A DNA stretch of 64,000 bases. It comes from Streptacidiphilus sp041262165. GTDB taxonomy: Bacteria; Actinomycetota; Actinomycetes; Streptomycetales; Streptomycetaceae. The stretch's first letter is position 1. The number at the start of each line of letters is the position of its first letter. The stretch covers positions 116,490 through 180,489 of the forward strand of contig NZ_JBGCBY010000018.1 of assembly GCF_041262165.1 (NCBI RefSeq), written 5' to 3'. Both the position numbers and the translations under genes were made by a program. The notes beneath the pieces were generated by a model. The model made no database searches and was not told the DNA's origin. It saw only the letters and a program-made list of their open reading frames with translations. This document shows positions 33,839 through 41,966 of this stretch, in pieces.

Positions 33839-35626
33839 ATGGCACACACCAGTCACCACCCGGCCCCCGACGGCCCGCCGCGCGGGGCCCTGTCGCGGCG
33901 CGCGCTGCTGGGCGCGGCCACCGGCGCGCTGGCGCTGGGCGCCGTGCAGTGGACCCGGCGCGCGCGGATCCCCGCGACCAGCGCCGCGGCCACCCTGACG
34001 CCCCCGCCCGGCTTCCCCGCCGGCATCGCGCTGTACCAGCAGACCTTCCAGAACTGGTCCGAGGAGGTGACCGTCGAGGCCCTGTGGACCTGCGCCCCGG
34101 CCACCGCCCAGGACGTGGTCACCCTGGCCAACTGGGCCCACGCGCAGGGCTGGCGGCTGCGCCCGCTGGGCGGCGGCTACAGCTGGGCGCCGGTGGTGGT
34201 CGCCCCCGGCACGCCGACCGATGTGGTCCTGGTCGACACCACCGCGCACCTGACCGCGGTCACCGTCACCCCCGCCGTGCCCGGCTCCCCCGGCACACCG
34301 GCCGCCGTGACCGCCCAGCCGGGCGTGACCATGGACGCCTTCCTGGGCACCCTGAAGAACGCCGGCTACGGCCTGACCGGGTTCCCGGTGATGGGCGCCG
34401 CCACCCTGGGCGGGGTGCTGGCCACCGGCGGCCGCGGCACCGGGGTGCCCGCCGCCGGCGAGAGCGCGCTGCCCGGACACACCTACGGCTCGGTGGGCAA
34501 CCTGGTCACCAGCCTGACCGCGGTGGTGTGGGACCCGGCCGCCTGCGCCTACGCGCTGCGCACCTTCGATCGCACCGACCCGCAGATCCAGGCCCTGATC
34601 ACCCACGTCGGCCGGGCCTTCGTCACCGAGGTCACCCTGCGCGTGGGCGCCGACCAGCGGCTGCGCTGCCAGAGCTGGTTCAACGTCACCGCCGCCGACC
34701 TGTTCGCCCCGCCCGCCACCGCCGGCCCCCGCTCGCTGGCGAGCTACGTCAACAGCTGCGGGCGGGTGGTGTGCATCTGGTTCCCGTTCACCGCCGCGCC
34801 CTGGCTGCGGGTGTTCACCCCCGCCCCGAGCAGGCCCTGGACCAGCCGGGAGGTCACCGGCCCCTACAACTACCCGTTCAACGACATCGTCCCCAAGAAC
34901 CTCTCCGACCTGCTGGCCCAGATCGTGGCAGGCGACGCCGGCGCCACCCCCGGCTTCACCGCCGCCCAGATGGACGCCATCAGCGCCGGGCTCATCGCCA
35001 CCGGCAGCTGGGACCTGTGGGGCTGGTCCAGCGACATGCTCCTGTACGTGCGCCCCACCACCCTGCGGATCACCTCGACCTGCTGGAACGTGGTCACCAG
35101 CCGCGCCAGTGTCCAACGCGTCGTCAGCGAGTTCTTCGCCGCCTACAACGCGCACCTTGCCGCCTACCGGGCGAAGGGCCTGTACCCGATGAACGGCCCG
35201 CTGGAGATCCGCGTCACCGGACTGGACGACCCGGCCGACTGCCAGGTCCCCGGCGCGCTGGGCGCGCAACTGTCCACGCTGCGCCCGCGCCCGGACCACC
35301 CCGAGTGGGACACCGCGGTGTGGTTCGACATGACCACCGTGCCCATAACGCCCGGCGACCACCGGTTCGCCGGAGAGATGGAGCAGTGGATCCGCGGCAA
35401 CTACACCGGCTCCTACGGCGCGGCCCACGCCGAGTGGTCCAAGGAGTGGGCCAACACCGCCGCCGGGGCCTGGACCGACCCCGCGGTCATCACCGGCGCC
35501 GTCCCCGACTCCTACCGCGCCGGGCACGCCCCGGGCGACGGCTGGGACGCGGCGGTGGCCACCCTCGACGCACTGGACCCCGCGCGGGTCTTCAGCAGCT
35601 CCTTCCTGGACGCACTGCTGGTGTGA
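33839..35626 (+). CDS. Tat-exported FAD oxidase, cholesterol oxidase type II family (paralog 1)
   Basis: 595 residues; ATG with CGGAGGA eight bases upstream. Twin-arginine signal LSRRALLGAATGALALGA (RR at 20-21). FAD-binding PCMH/VAO domain (VVTLANWAHAQGWRLRPLGG; LPGHTYGSVGNLVTSLTAVV), then the substrate-binding domain of the Brevibacterium BCO2 type (YPMNGPLEIRVTGLDDPADC, RPRPDHPEWDTAVWFD). Compared with BCO2, the active-site Glu475/Arg477 pair (LEIR) is kept, but the covalent-FAD His121 position is Tyr114 and Glu311 is Val311. Probably binds FAD non-covalently; substrate may not be cholesterol. It is divergent from the amidase operon. Confidence 0.88.
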   Translation: MAHTSHHPAPDGPPRGALSRRALLGAATGALALGAVQWTRRARIPATSAAATLTPPPGFPAGIALYQQTFQNWSEEVTVEALWTCAPATAQDVVTLANWAHAQGWRLRPLGGGYSWAPVVVAPGTPTDVVLVDTTAHLTAVTVTPAVPGSPGTPAAVTAQPGVTMDAFLGTLKNAGYGLTGFPVMGAATLGGVLATGGRGTGVPAAGESALPGHTYGSVGNLVTSLTAVVWDPAACAYALRTFDRTDPQIQALITHVGRAFVTEVTLRVGADQRLRCQSWFNVTAADLFAPPATAGPRSLASYVNSCGRVVCIWFPFTAAPWLRVFTPAPSRPWTSREVTGPYNYPFNDIVPKNLSDLLAQIVAGDAGATPGFTAAQMDAISAGLIATGSWDLWGWSSDMLLYVRPTTLRITSTCWNVVTSRASVQRVVSEFFAAYNAHLAAYRAKGLYPMNGPLEIRVTGLDDPADCQVPGALGAQLSTLRPRPDHPEWDTAVWFDMTTVPITPGDHRFAGEMEQWIRGNYTGSYGAAHAEWSKEWANTAAGAWTDPAVITGAVPDSYRAGHAPGDGWDAAVATLDALDPARVFSSSFLDALLV

Positions 35627-35720
35627 GCGGGGCCGGGTGCCCGGGGTCCGGGGGCCCCGGTGCGGCCCGGTGCGTTTGCGGGTCTCGCGCGGGCCGGGCG
35701 CCAGCGGCGATGCTGGAGGG

Positions 35721-36140
35721 GTGAGCAACCAACCGATCGACCTCAAGTCCGCGCTGGCCGGCTTCGAGCAGCTGTGGAGCCCGCGCATCGTGACCCGTGT
35801 CAACGACTACGACGTGCGCATCGCCAAGGTGGCCGGCGAGCACCTGTGGCACGCCCACGCGGACACCGACGAGTTCTTCCTGGTGGTGGAGGGCGAGCTG
35901 AGCATCGCCCTGCGCGACGGCGACCCCGACTCCGGCGCAGACAGTGGCGGCGGTGAACGCGTGGTGGTACTCCCCCGGGGCTCGGTGTTCGTGGTCACGC
36001 GCGGGGTCGAGCACAAGCCGTCCTCGCCCGCCGGCGCCTCGATCCTGATGTTCGAACCCACCGGCACCTCGACCGTCGGCGACCGGCACGATCCGATCCC
36101 CGCCCACGTCGACGCCACCACCGGGCATCCGCTGGGCTGA
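35721..36140 (+). CDS. Cupin-domain protein
   Basis: 139 residues from a GTG. Single cupin: LWHAHADTDEFFLVVEGELSIAL is motif 1 (H-x-H...E), and VVVLPRGSVFVVTRGVEHKPSS with its His is motif 2, so the metal triad is complete. The C-terminus EPTGTSTVGDRHDPIPAHVDATTG is common in small actinobacterial cupins of unknown reaction. It follows the oxidase by 94 bp. Confidence 0.87.
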   Translation: MSNQPIDLKSALAGFEQLWSPRIVTRVNDYDVRIAKVAGEHLWHAHADTDEFFLVVEGELSIALRDGDPDSGADSGGGERVVVLPRGSVFVVTRGVEHKPSSPAGASILMFEPTGTSTVGDRHDPIPAHVDATTGHPLG

Positions 36141-36557
36141 GCCGCGCCGCTCAGCGTCCCGGGGCGGTGGTGAGCGGCGGGCGGCGGGTCCGGGACGGTG
36201 GGGCGCAGGCCGGCGGCGGTGAGCCGGTCGATCAGGGCGGTGTCCAGAGCGGCGGCGGTCACCTGCCCGGACGTGGGCGGCAGGTCGTCGAAGGCCGGGC
36301 ACAGCGCGCACCCGGCCCGGCCGGCGAATCTGACGGTGAACCAGCTCGTGGCGCGTCGCTGGAAGCCCGGGCCCTGGCCCGGGCTTCCACGCGCCAGGGC
36401 GGGCTCTGAGGCCCGGGCGCGCAGTGCGCCGATCGAGCGCGACCCGCCTGCTGTCCGTGCCCGCGGAAGGACACCGTCTCCCGCGTGGAGCCGCCGACCA
36501 TCGGGACTCGACGGCGAAATCGGCCCCTCCCCTCCCCCCTCCCGCCGACATCCGAGG
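36141..36557. other. Intergenic region with a hairpin
   Basis: No supported gene; a minus-strand stretch near 36150-36260 looks weakly protein-like but has no start or family. A perfect 13-bp stem hairpin (GGAAGCCCGGGCC, 2-nt loop) at 36361-36388 could terminate transcription. Confidence 0.5.
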
Positions 36558-36570
36558 TACTGTGGATGTC

Positions 36571-37044
36571 ATGACGACGGCCTACGAGGATGTGCCTTTC
36601 AGCGAGCTCCTGCACCATCCCGCCGCGACCACGCGGCGGCTGGACGCCGTGCGCGCGCTCAGGCTTCGCCGACGCGACGCCGGGGACCTCGCGCTGATGC
36701 GCGTCGAGCAGATGGAGCGCGACGCCACGGTCGTGGACTTCACCTCGCGCTTGCTCACCAGCCTGGTCCGCACCGAGAACATCGCCGCTCTGCGGCAGGC
36801 CCTGCCCGAGGCGCTGCCGTGGAGCACGTTCCTGCCGCCCGAGGACGTCGACATACTTCTTGCTGAGCTGGTGGACACGGCGCGCGGCGCGGTGTCGCTG
36901 GACAACCTCGCCCCGATCGCCCTTCTGCTGACCCAGTGGAAGCACAGCGCCGAGATCTACGCGGATCCCGCCCTGCTCGCGATTCTCACCCGCGAGCCCG
37001 ACGGTGACCTTGGCCCCGTCCCCGTGCCCGAGGTGGGCCAGTGA
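36571..37044 (+). CDS. Antitoxin of a RelE-like module
   Basis: 157 residues. PFSELLHHPAATTRRLDAVRALRLRRRDAGDLAL resembles the start of prevent-host-death-type antitoxins found with RelE-like toxins in streptomycetes; the rest is helical. The ATG lacks a Shine-Dalgarno and has TACTGT (36558-36563) seven bases upstream, consistent with a leaderless mRNA. Its stop overlaps the toxin GTG by 4 bp. Confidence 0.75.
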   Translation: MTTAYEDVPFSELLHHPAATTRRLDAVRALRLRRRDAGDLALMRVEQMERDATVVDFTSRLLTSLVRTENIAALRQALPEALPWSTFLPPEDVDILLAELVDTARGAVSLDNLAPIALLLTQWKHSAEIYADPALLAILTREPDGDLGPVPVPEVGQ

Positions 37045-37394
37045 GCCCCAAGCGCGGAGACAGGGCCGCGCCGCCGCCGATCGGCGACGAGTACGACATC
37101 CGATTCGCCAACAGCGAGGCCGCCGACGGCTGGGAACACCTGTGCCGCCAGGCGGCGGGCAACCTGCGGCGGGCATTCGAGAAGATCCGCGCCACGCCGC
37201 GTGCCGCCGACAACCCCGAGCGCCAGCACCGCCTCAAGGGCAAGCTCGGGACCGCCACGTTCAAAGGGCAGGAGCTGGAGCGTTGGCAGTACGAAGTTAC
37301 GGGCGGCGGACGCATCTGGTACCTGCTGGACGACGCCAACCGCACCGCGTGGATCACCTACGCGGGCACCGGCCACCCCAAGGCCACCGACTGA
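37041..37394 (+). CDS. RelE/ParE-superfamily toxin
   Basis: 117 residues. ADGWEHLCRQAAGNLRRAFEKIRATPRAADNPERQHRLKG... and RWQYEVTGGGRIWYLLDDANRTAWITYAGTGHPKATD match the RelE/YoeB-like pattern (central beta-sheet, basic loop, C-terminal WITYAGTGHPK). Predicted ribosome-dependent mRNA interferase. Coupled to the upstream antitoxin through a GTGA overlap. Confidence 0.82.
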   Translation: MSPKRGDRAAPPPIGDEYDIRFANSEAADGWEHLCRQAAGNLRRAFEKIRATPRAADNPERQHRLKGKLGTATFKGQELERWQYEVTGGGRIWYLLDDANRTAWITYAGTGHPKATD

Positions 37395-37595
37395 CCACCG
37401 CGTCGGTCGCCGAGTCGATGAGGGGCACCAGGGCGCACCGCCCGGCAGCCCAGACTGTCGGGACCTGGATCGCGATAAGGTTCGGGCGGCTGGCGCCCCG
37501 GCCGCTCAAGTACGCACGACACCGGGCGAATCAACGCGGTGCGGCGCCCCCGCCGGTGCAATGATCTGCCGTACGAGGCGACAGGGAGAGGCGAT

Positions 37596-37985
37596 GTGAC
37601 TGCGGCGCGCGAAGTGATTGCCGGTCCAGAGGTCCCCAGCGCGATCGGCCCGTATTCGCCTGCCGTCAAGGCGGGCGGGTTCCTGTTCGTCTCCGGTCAG
37701 CCGGGAGTGGATCCGGGGGCCGCCCAGCCGGTCGGCGACACGTTCGGCGAGCAGGCACGGCAGGCGTTCGCGAACCTGGCCGCGGTGCTGCGCGCCGGCG
37801 GCAGCCGTCCCGCACTGGTCGTCAACACGACCGTGCTGGTCGCCGACGCGGGCGATTTCGGCGAGCTCAACGACCTCTACGCGGCATTCTTCCCCAGCGA
37901 GCCGCCGGCGCGGATGACCATGCAGGTGCCGCTGCCGCGCGGTCTGCTGCTCTCGATCGGGTGCGTGGCGCTGGTCGGAAGCTGA
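37596..37985 (+). CDS. RidA family deaminase
   Basis: 129 residues; GTG start with GGGAGAGG five bases upstream. EVPSAIGPYSPAVKAGGFLFVSGQPGVDP is the RidA/YjgF N-terminal signature, and PPARMTMQVPLPRGLLLSIGCVALV includes the conserved Arg that binds the carboxylate of enamine/imine substrates. Predicted to hydrolyse reactive 2-aminoacrylate-type intermediates in the cytoplasm. Its stop codon directly abuts the stop of the convergent Fic gene. Confidence 0.9.
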   Translation: MTAAREVIAGPEVPSAIGPYSPAVKAGGFLFVSGQPGVDPGAAQPVGDTFGEQARQAFANLAAVLRAGGSRPALVVNTTVLVADAGDFGELNDLYAAFFPSEPPARMTMQVPLPRGLLLSIGCVALVGS

Positions 37986-39125
37986 TCAGGTGCGGTAGGG
38001 CTCGCGGTAGAGCTCGGCGTGGACCTGCGCGTGGACCTCACTGCGGGCCTGGCGCAGGGGCGGGCCGCCGAGGTAGCTCCGCGTGCGGGCGTGCCCGACG
38101 GGCTCGATCAGGCCGAGCCGGCGCAGGGTGCGCAGGTCGCAGAGGGCCTGGTCGCAGGTGAGGGATTCCTCGCCCTGGTAGCCGGTGCGGCGCAGGTGTC
38201 CGTGGGCCGCTGCGTACAGGGCGGAGACGGTGCGCTCGTCCAGGCGGTGCTGTGCGGCGAGGGCTTCGAGGCGGAACCAGAGCCGGGCGGCGGCCTCAAA
38301 GCGGCGCTGCACCTCCTGGGCCTGCAGGTGGTGGGCCGTCAAACAGAACCGGACCCAGGCGTGGGCGTCGCGCTCGGGCTGCCAGGACCCGGCCTGCACG
38401 GTGCGCAGCGCGGCGTAGTACTCGCGAGTGTTGAAGTCGTCGGCGCCCAGCCATTCCTCGATGCTGGAGAACTCGGGTGCCAGGACTCCTTCCCGGGCCA
38501 GGACCAGCGTGTGCACGGCCCTGGACATGCGGCCGTTGCCGTCGCGCCAGGGGTGGATGGAGACCAGGTTGAGGTGGGCCATCGAGGCGCGCACCAGCGC
38601 GGGGGCGGCCGGGTCGCCCTGGTCGAGCCAGTGCAGGAGCTCGCCCATCAGCGCGGGTACCTGCTCGGGGTCCGGTGCGGTGTACACCGCCGGGCGGTTG
38701 GGTCCGCCGGAGACCCACACTCCCGCGGTGCGGTACTCACCCGGTCCCACGTCGTCGCCGGCCCGGGTCATCATGAAGTGCAGGGCGGACAGCAGGGTGT
38801 GGTCCCAGGAGAAGATCCGGAACGCCGATGCCCGGTGGATGTAGGTGAGTGCGTCACGGTATCCGGTGACGGCGTTGCGGGTGGCGTCGTCTGTCCCGGC
38901 GGAGATCTCTCCGCCGGCCATCAGGGTCTCGGCGTCCTCGCCGCTGATCGTGTAGCCCTCGATGTGGGTGGACCCGCGCACCGCGGCCGCGGTCAGGGAC
39001 CGCCGAAGCTGGTTCTCCCAGCGGCGCGGCTCGGCCAGGCGGTGGTGCAATTCCGCGCGGAGCGCCTCGATCTCGTCGAGGACCTGCAGGTCCTCGGATG
39101 TCAGCGCCGGGGTTGCGAACAGCAT
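37986..39125 (-). CDS. Fic-domain AMP transferase, self-inhibited, with C-terminal wHTH
   Basis: 379 residues. Inhibitory helix motif STHIEG (residues 52-57, the S/T-x3-E-G/N class) and active-site loop HPWRDGNGRMSR (191-202; canonical HPFx(D/E)GNGRxxR with Trp for Phe). The C-terminal ~110 residues look like a winged helix (LTCDQALCDLRTLRRLGLIEPVG). Built like class II, self-regulated Fic proteins; targets unknown. It lies just before the truncated permease repeat. Confidence 0.92.
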   Translation of the reverse strand: MLFATPALTSEDLQVLDEIEALRAELHHRLAEPRRWENQLRRSLTAAAVRGSTHIEGYTISGEDAETLMAGGEISAGTDDATRNAVTGYRDALTYIHRASAFRIFSWDHTLLSALHFMMTRAGDDVGPGEYRTAGVWVSGGPNRPAVYTAPDPEQVPALMGELLHWLDQGDPAAPALVRASMAHLNLVSIHPWRDGNGRMSRAVHTLVLAREGVLAPEFSSIEEWLGADDFNTREYYAALRTVQAGSWQPERDAHAWVRFCLTAHHLQAQEVQRRFEAAARLWFRLEALAAQHRLDERTVSALYAAAHGHLRRTGYQGEESLTCDQALCDLRTLRRLGLIEPVGHARTRSYLGGPPLRQARSEVHAQVHAELYREPYRT

Positions 39126-39213
39126 CCTGCGAACCTACGACACACGTCGGGTCCATGCCGGGCACAAGGGTGGTGCCGACGACGTGCACTCCTGGGTCCC
39201 GAGGGGGACCGGC

Positions 39214-39649
39214 CGGGCCTGGCGGTGGGTCAGGTCAGGCGGACGCGGGGGTCCAGGGCGGCGTACAGGAGGTCGACGACGATGTTGGCGGCCACGATGA
39301 ACACCGCGGCCAGCAGCACGATGGCGATGACCACCGGCTGGTCCTCGCGGGTGATGGAGTTGACCGACAGCTGGCCCAGGCCCGGCAGGCCGAAGATCCG
39401 CTCGGTGACGATCGCCCCGCCCAGCAGGGTGGCCAGGTCGATGCCGAACTGGGTCACCACCGGGGTCAGCGCGGCGCGCAGCGCGTGCCGGTAGGTCACC
39501 CGGCGCTGGCGCAGCCCCTTGGCCTTGGCGGTGCGGATGTAGTCCTCGCCGAGCACCTCCAGCATCTGGCTGCGCGTCAGACGCACGTAGGTGGCCGCGG
39601 TCACGAACGCCAAGGTGAGCCAGGGCAGCACCAGGTGCTGGGCCCACAG
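39214..39649. repeat. 436-bp direct repeat, truncated copy (peptide permease 3' pseudogene)
   Basis: Matches 40979-41414 base for base in length with only a handful of substitutions. It contains the last ~140 codons of the permease (minus strand, stop at 39230-39232: LWAQHLVLPWLTLAF...ALDPRVRLT). Upstream of 39649 similarity stops abruptly, so the copy has no start and is a pseudogene. One visible coding change is Q-to-K in RTAKAKGL. Confidence 0.95.
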
Positions 39650-39746
39650 CCGACGCTGAGGCCGTGGAACTGGGCAGTTGGTCGGCCGCGGCGCTTTGAC
39701 GGCAACCACGACGGCAACGCCGGCGAAGGTCACACGTCCTCGGCGA

Positions 39747-40517
39747 TCAACTCTCTACGTCGAGGAGTTTCGCGGCGGCGATGGGGTCCATGAGGTTGGA
39801 CCAGGCCTGCTCGGCTGCCTCCAGCGGCCGCTCGGGCAGGGAATACTCGGGGAACCAGTCGTCCAGGGCGCAGCCGGGGATGAGGTCGAGGACGGTGACG
39901 GTCACGGCGTCGGGAACGGAGCCGGTGATGCGCACGGCGACGTAGGTCTCGTGTCCCTCGTTCGCGCGGATCTGGAGCCCGAGCCTGGCTCCGCCGACGG
40001 TGGCTTGATGCTCGTGGCCGTCGAGCAGGGATGCGCGGGCAAGGTCATGGACGGTGGCGGCCAGGCGGCGTTCCAGGCGGGCGGCGGCCTCGGCGCTGTA
40101 GCGCGCTCGGTCTTGCTCGTCGGGGAGCAGGTGCGCGGTGTAGGTGCTGGTGGTCAGTGCCGGGGTGTGGGTGCTGTTGTAGCGGGTGCGGGCGGCCTTG
40201 GCCGCGATGGCGAGGGCGGCGTAGAAGTCGGTAGCGCTGCCGTCCTCGCGGCGGCCGGCGGCGACCAGCCAGAGCGGGATCTCGGCTGAGGGATCGTCGG
40301 GCCAGACCGCGCCGCGCCACCGCCTGACTTTCACCTTGAAGAGGACCTGGTCGTCCACGGCGGCAATGCGCTCGTGCGGTGTGCCGGGGTCGGCGAACTG
40401 CTCCTGGGCCTTGGCCAGCAGCGGGTGGTCGATCTCATCCAACGGCCGGTCTACCGGCCCTGCGGGGAGCTCGAAGTCTTCACGCAGGCAGCGCAGGGTC
40501 GGTCGGACGCGGTTCAT
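39747..40517 (-). CDS. Unknown 256-residue protein paired with a RHH protein
   Basis: No family recognised. The sequence is soluble, acidic, with segments DQVLFKVKVRRWRGAVWPDD, SAEIPLWLVAAGRREDGSATDFYAALAI and GLQIRANEGHETYVAVRITG. It starts 10 bp after a ribbon-helix-helix gene, the spacing and order of a type II antitoxin-toxin operon, so it could be an unusual toxin or an unrelated cargo gene. It lies entirely inside the 1.3-kb segment bounded by 436-bp direct repeats. Confidence 0.7.
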   Translation of the reverse strand: MNRVRPTLRCLREDFELPAGPVDRPLDEIDHPLLAKAQEQFADPGTPHERIAAVDDQVLFKVKVRRWRGAVWPDDPSAEIPLWLVAAGRREDGSATDFYAALAIAAKAARTRYNSTHTPALTTSTYTAHLLPDEQDRARYSAEAAARLERRLAATVHDLARASLLDGHEHQATVGGARLGLQIRANEGHETYVAVRITGSVPDAVTVTVLDLIPGCALDDWFPEYSLPERPLEAAEQAWSNLMDPIAAAKLLDVES

Positions 40518-40527
40518 TGCAGCGCGG

Positions 40528-40809
40528 TCAGTCCTTCTCGTCGACGCCGCCGACAGCGTCGAGCTGCTCGCGGCTCAGTCCGGCCAACAGTGCGACGCGG
40601 GAGGCGCGGGTGCCGTCGAGCTGGCGCATCAGGTCCTGCATGCGTCGGCGCATCTCCTCGCGCCGGGCGTCGAGGTAGAACTGCACCGCCTCCGCCACCA
40701 GATCCTTCTTCGTGATCCCGAGGAAGTTCGCCCCGGAGGAGATCAGCTCGTCTATGGCCGGATCGACCTTGAGCGGTGCCTGTCGGCGCGTGGTGCCGGC
40801 TGTGGTCAT
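40528..40809 (-). CDS. Ribbon-helix-helix / antitoxin-like protein
   Basis: 93 residues; ATG at 40809 with GGAGG upstream. LKVDPAIDELISSGANFLGITKKDLVAEAVQFYLDARREE fits a RHH protein (beta strand, helix, helix starting KKDLVAEAV). The C-terminus is acidic and could mask a partner. Just upstream are two copies of the GGTACCTC motif (40837-40851), a likely operator. Confidence 0.72.
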   Translation of the reverse strand: MTTAGTTRRQAPLKVDPAIDELISSGANFLGITKKDLVAEAVQFYLDARREEMRRRMQDLMRQLDGTRASRVALLAGLSREQLDAVGGVDEKD

Positions 40810-40978
40810 GGCAGGCCTCCTTCGCCCTCGCATCACGGTACCTCGGGTACCTCAGGTCAGCAAGGCCATACCCTCCTGCCCGCGCCGCGGCACCTACCTC
40901 CAGCACTCCGCCGCCGGGCACCGGTATCGCCCGGAACCGACACCCCCCTGGGCGACCGCCCGAGCGCTTCCTCGTCCG

Positions 40979-41414
40979 CGGGCCTGGCGGTGGGTCAGGT
41001 CAGGCGGACGCGGGGGTCCAGGGCGGCGTACAGGAGGTCGACGACGATGTTGGCGGCCACGATGAACACCGCGGCCAGCAGCACGATGGCGATGACCACC
41101 GGCTGGTCCTCGCGGGTGATGGAGTTGACCGACAGCTGGCCCAGGCCCGGCAGGCCGAAGATCCGCTCGGTGACGATCGCGCCGCCCAGCAGGGTGGCCA
41201 GGTCGATGCCGAACTGGGTCACCACCGGGGTCAGCGCGGCGCGCAGCGCGTGCCGGTAGGTCACCCGGCGCTGGCGCAGGCCCTTGGCCTGGGCGGTGCG
41301 GATGTAGTCCTCGCCGAGCACCTCCAGCATCTGGCTGCGCGTCAGGCGCACGTAGGTGGCCGCGGTCACGAACGCCAAGGTGAGCCAGGGCAGCACCAGG
41401 TGCTGGGCCCACAG
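40979..41414. repeat. 436-bp direct repeat, parental copy in the intact permease gene
   Basis: Starts just beyond the permease stop and covers its last ~140 codons. Together with 39214-39649 it flanks 39650-40978 (1,329 bp). No terminal inverted repeats or integrase were seen at the borders. Confidence 0.95.
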
Positions 41415-41954
41415 TGCCGGGTTCTGGGTGAAGGGCACGTAGCCCGAGGGCGGGAACCAGTCCACCCCGGCCAGGTGCAGCTTGAAGAACAGCACGTACA
41501 GCAGCAGCAGTCCGACCAGGAACGAGGGCATCGACAGGCCCACCAGCGCGAAGACGGTGCCGGCGCGGTCCAGCACGCTGCGCGGGCGCATCGCCGACAG
41601 CACGCCGATGGCCACCCCGCCCACCAGCCACAGCACGCCCGCGCCCAGCGCCAGCGAGGCCGTGATCGGCAGCGCCGCCTTGATCAGCGAGGTCACCGGC
41701 TCGGAGTTGTAGTAGGAGTAGCCCAGGTCCCCGTGCAGCAGCCGGTCCACGAAGTGCCCGTACTGCACCAGCAGCGGGTCCTTCAGGCCCAGTTGCCGGG
41801 TGATCAGCTGCAGCTGCTCGGCCGAGCACAGCCGCCCGCACAGCAGCCGGGCCACGTTGTGCGGGGCCACGAAGAACAGGCCGAAGGTGAAGACGCTGAT
41901 CAGCCAGACGACCAGCAGCCCGGACAGGATCCGGCGGATCAGGAAGCGCAGCAC
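40995..41954 (-). CDS. Oligopeptide ABC transporter permease, DppB/OppB type
   Basis: 319 residues with six membrane segments, beginning MLRFLIRRILSGLLVVWLIS as is typical for OppB/DppB. The EAA loop motif is EDYIRTAQAKGLRQRRVTYRHALRAAL, where the ATPases dock. It is the last gene of the SBP-ATPase-ATPase-permease-permease operon, 12 bp after the other permease. The complete gene survives although its 3' end is duplicated 1.77 kb downstream. Confidence 0.92.
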   Translation of the reverse strand: MLRFLIRRILSGLLVVWLISVFTFGLFFVAPHNVARLLCGRLCSAEQLQLITRQLGLKDPLLVQYGHFVDRLLHGDLGYSYYNSEPVTSLIKAALPITASLALGAGVLWLVGGVAIGVLSAMRPRSVLDRAGTVFALVGLSMPSFLVGLLLLYVLFFKLHLAGVDWFPPSGYVPFTQNPALWAQHLVLPWLTLAFVTAATYVRLTRSQMLEVLGEDYIRTAQAKGLRQRRVTYRHALRAALTPVVTQFGIDLATLLGGAIVTERIFGLPGLGQLSVNSITREDQPVVIAIVLLAAVFIVAANIVVDLLYAALDPRVRLT

Positions 41955-41966
41955 GGGAACCGCCTT

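Noticed and set aside
36150..36262. Minus-strand fragment VTAAALDTALIDRLTAAGLR
   Set aside because: Protein-like but too short, with no family, start or ribosome site; it could be chance.
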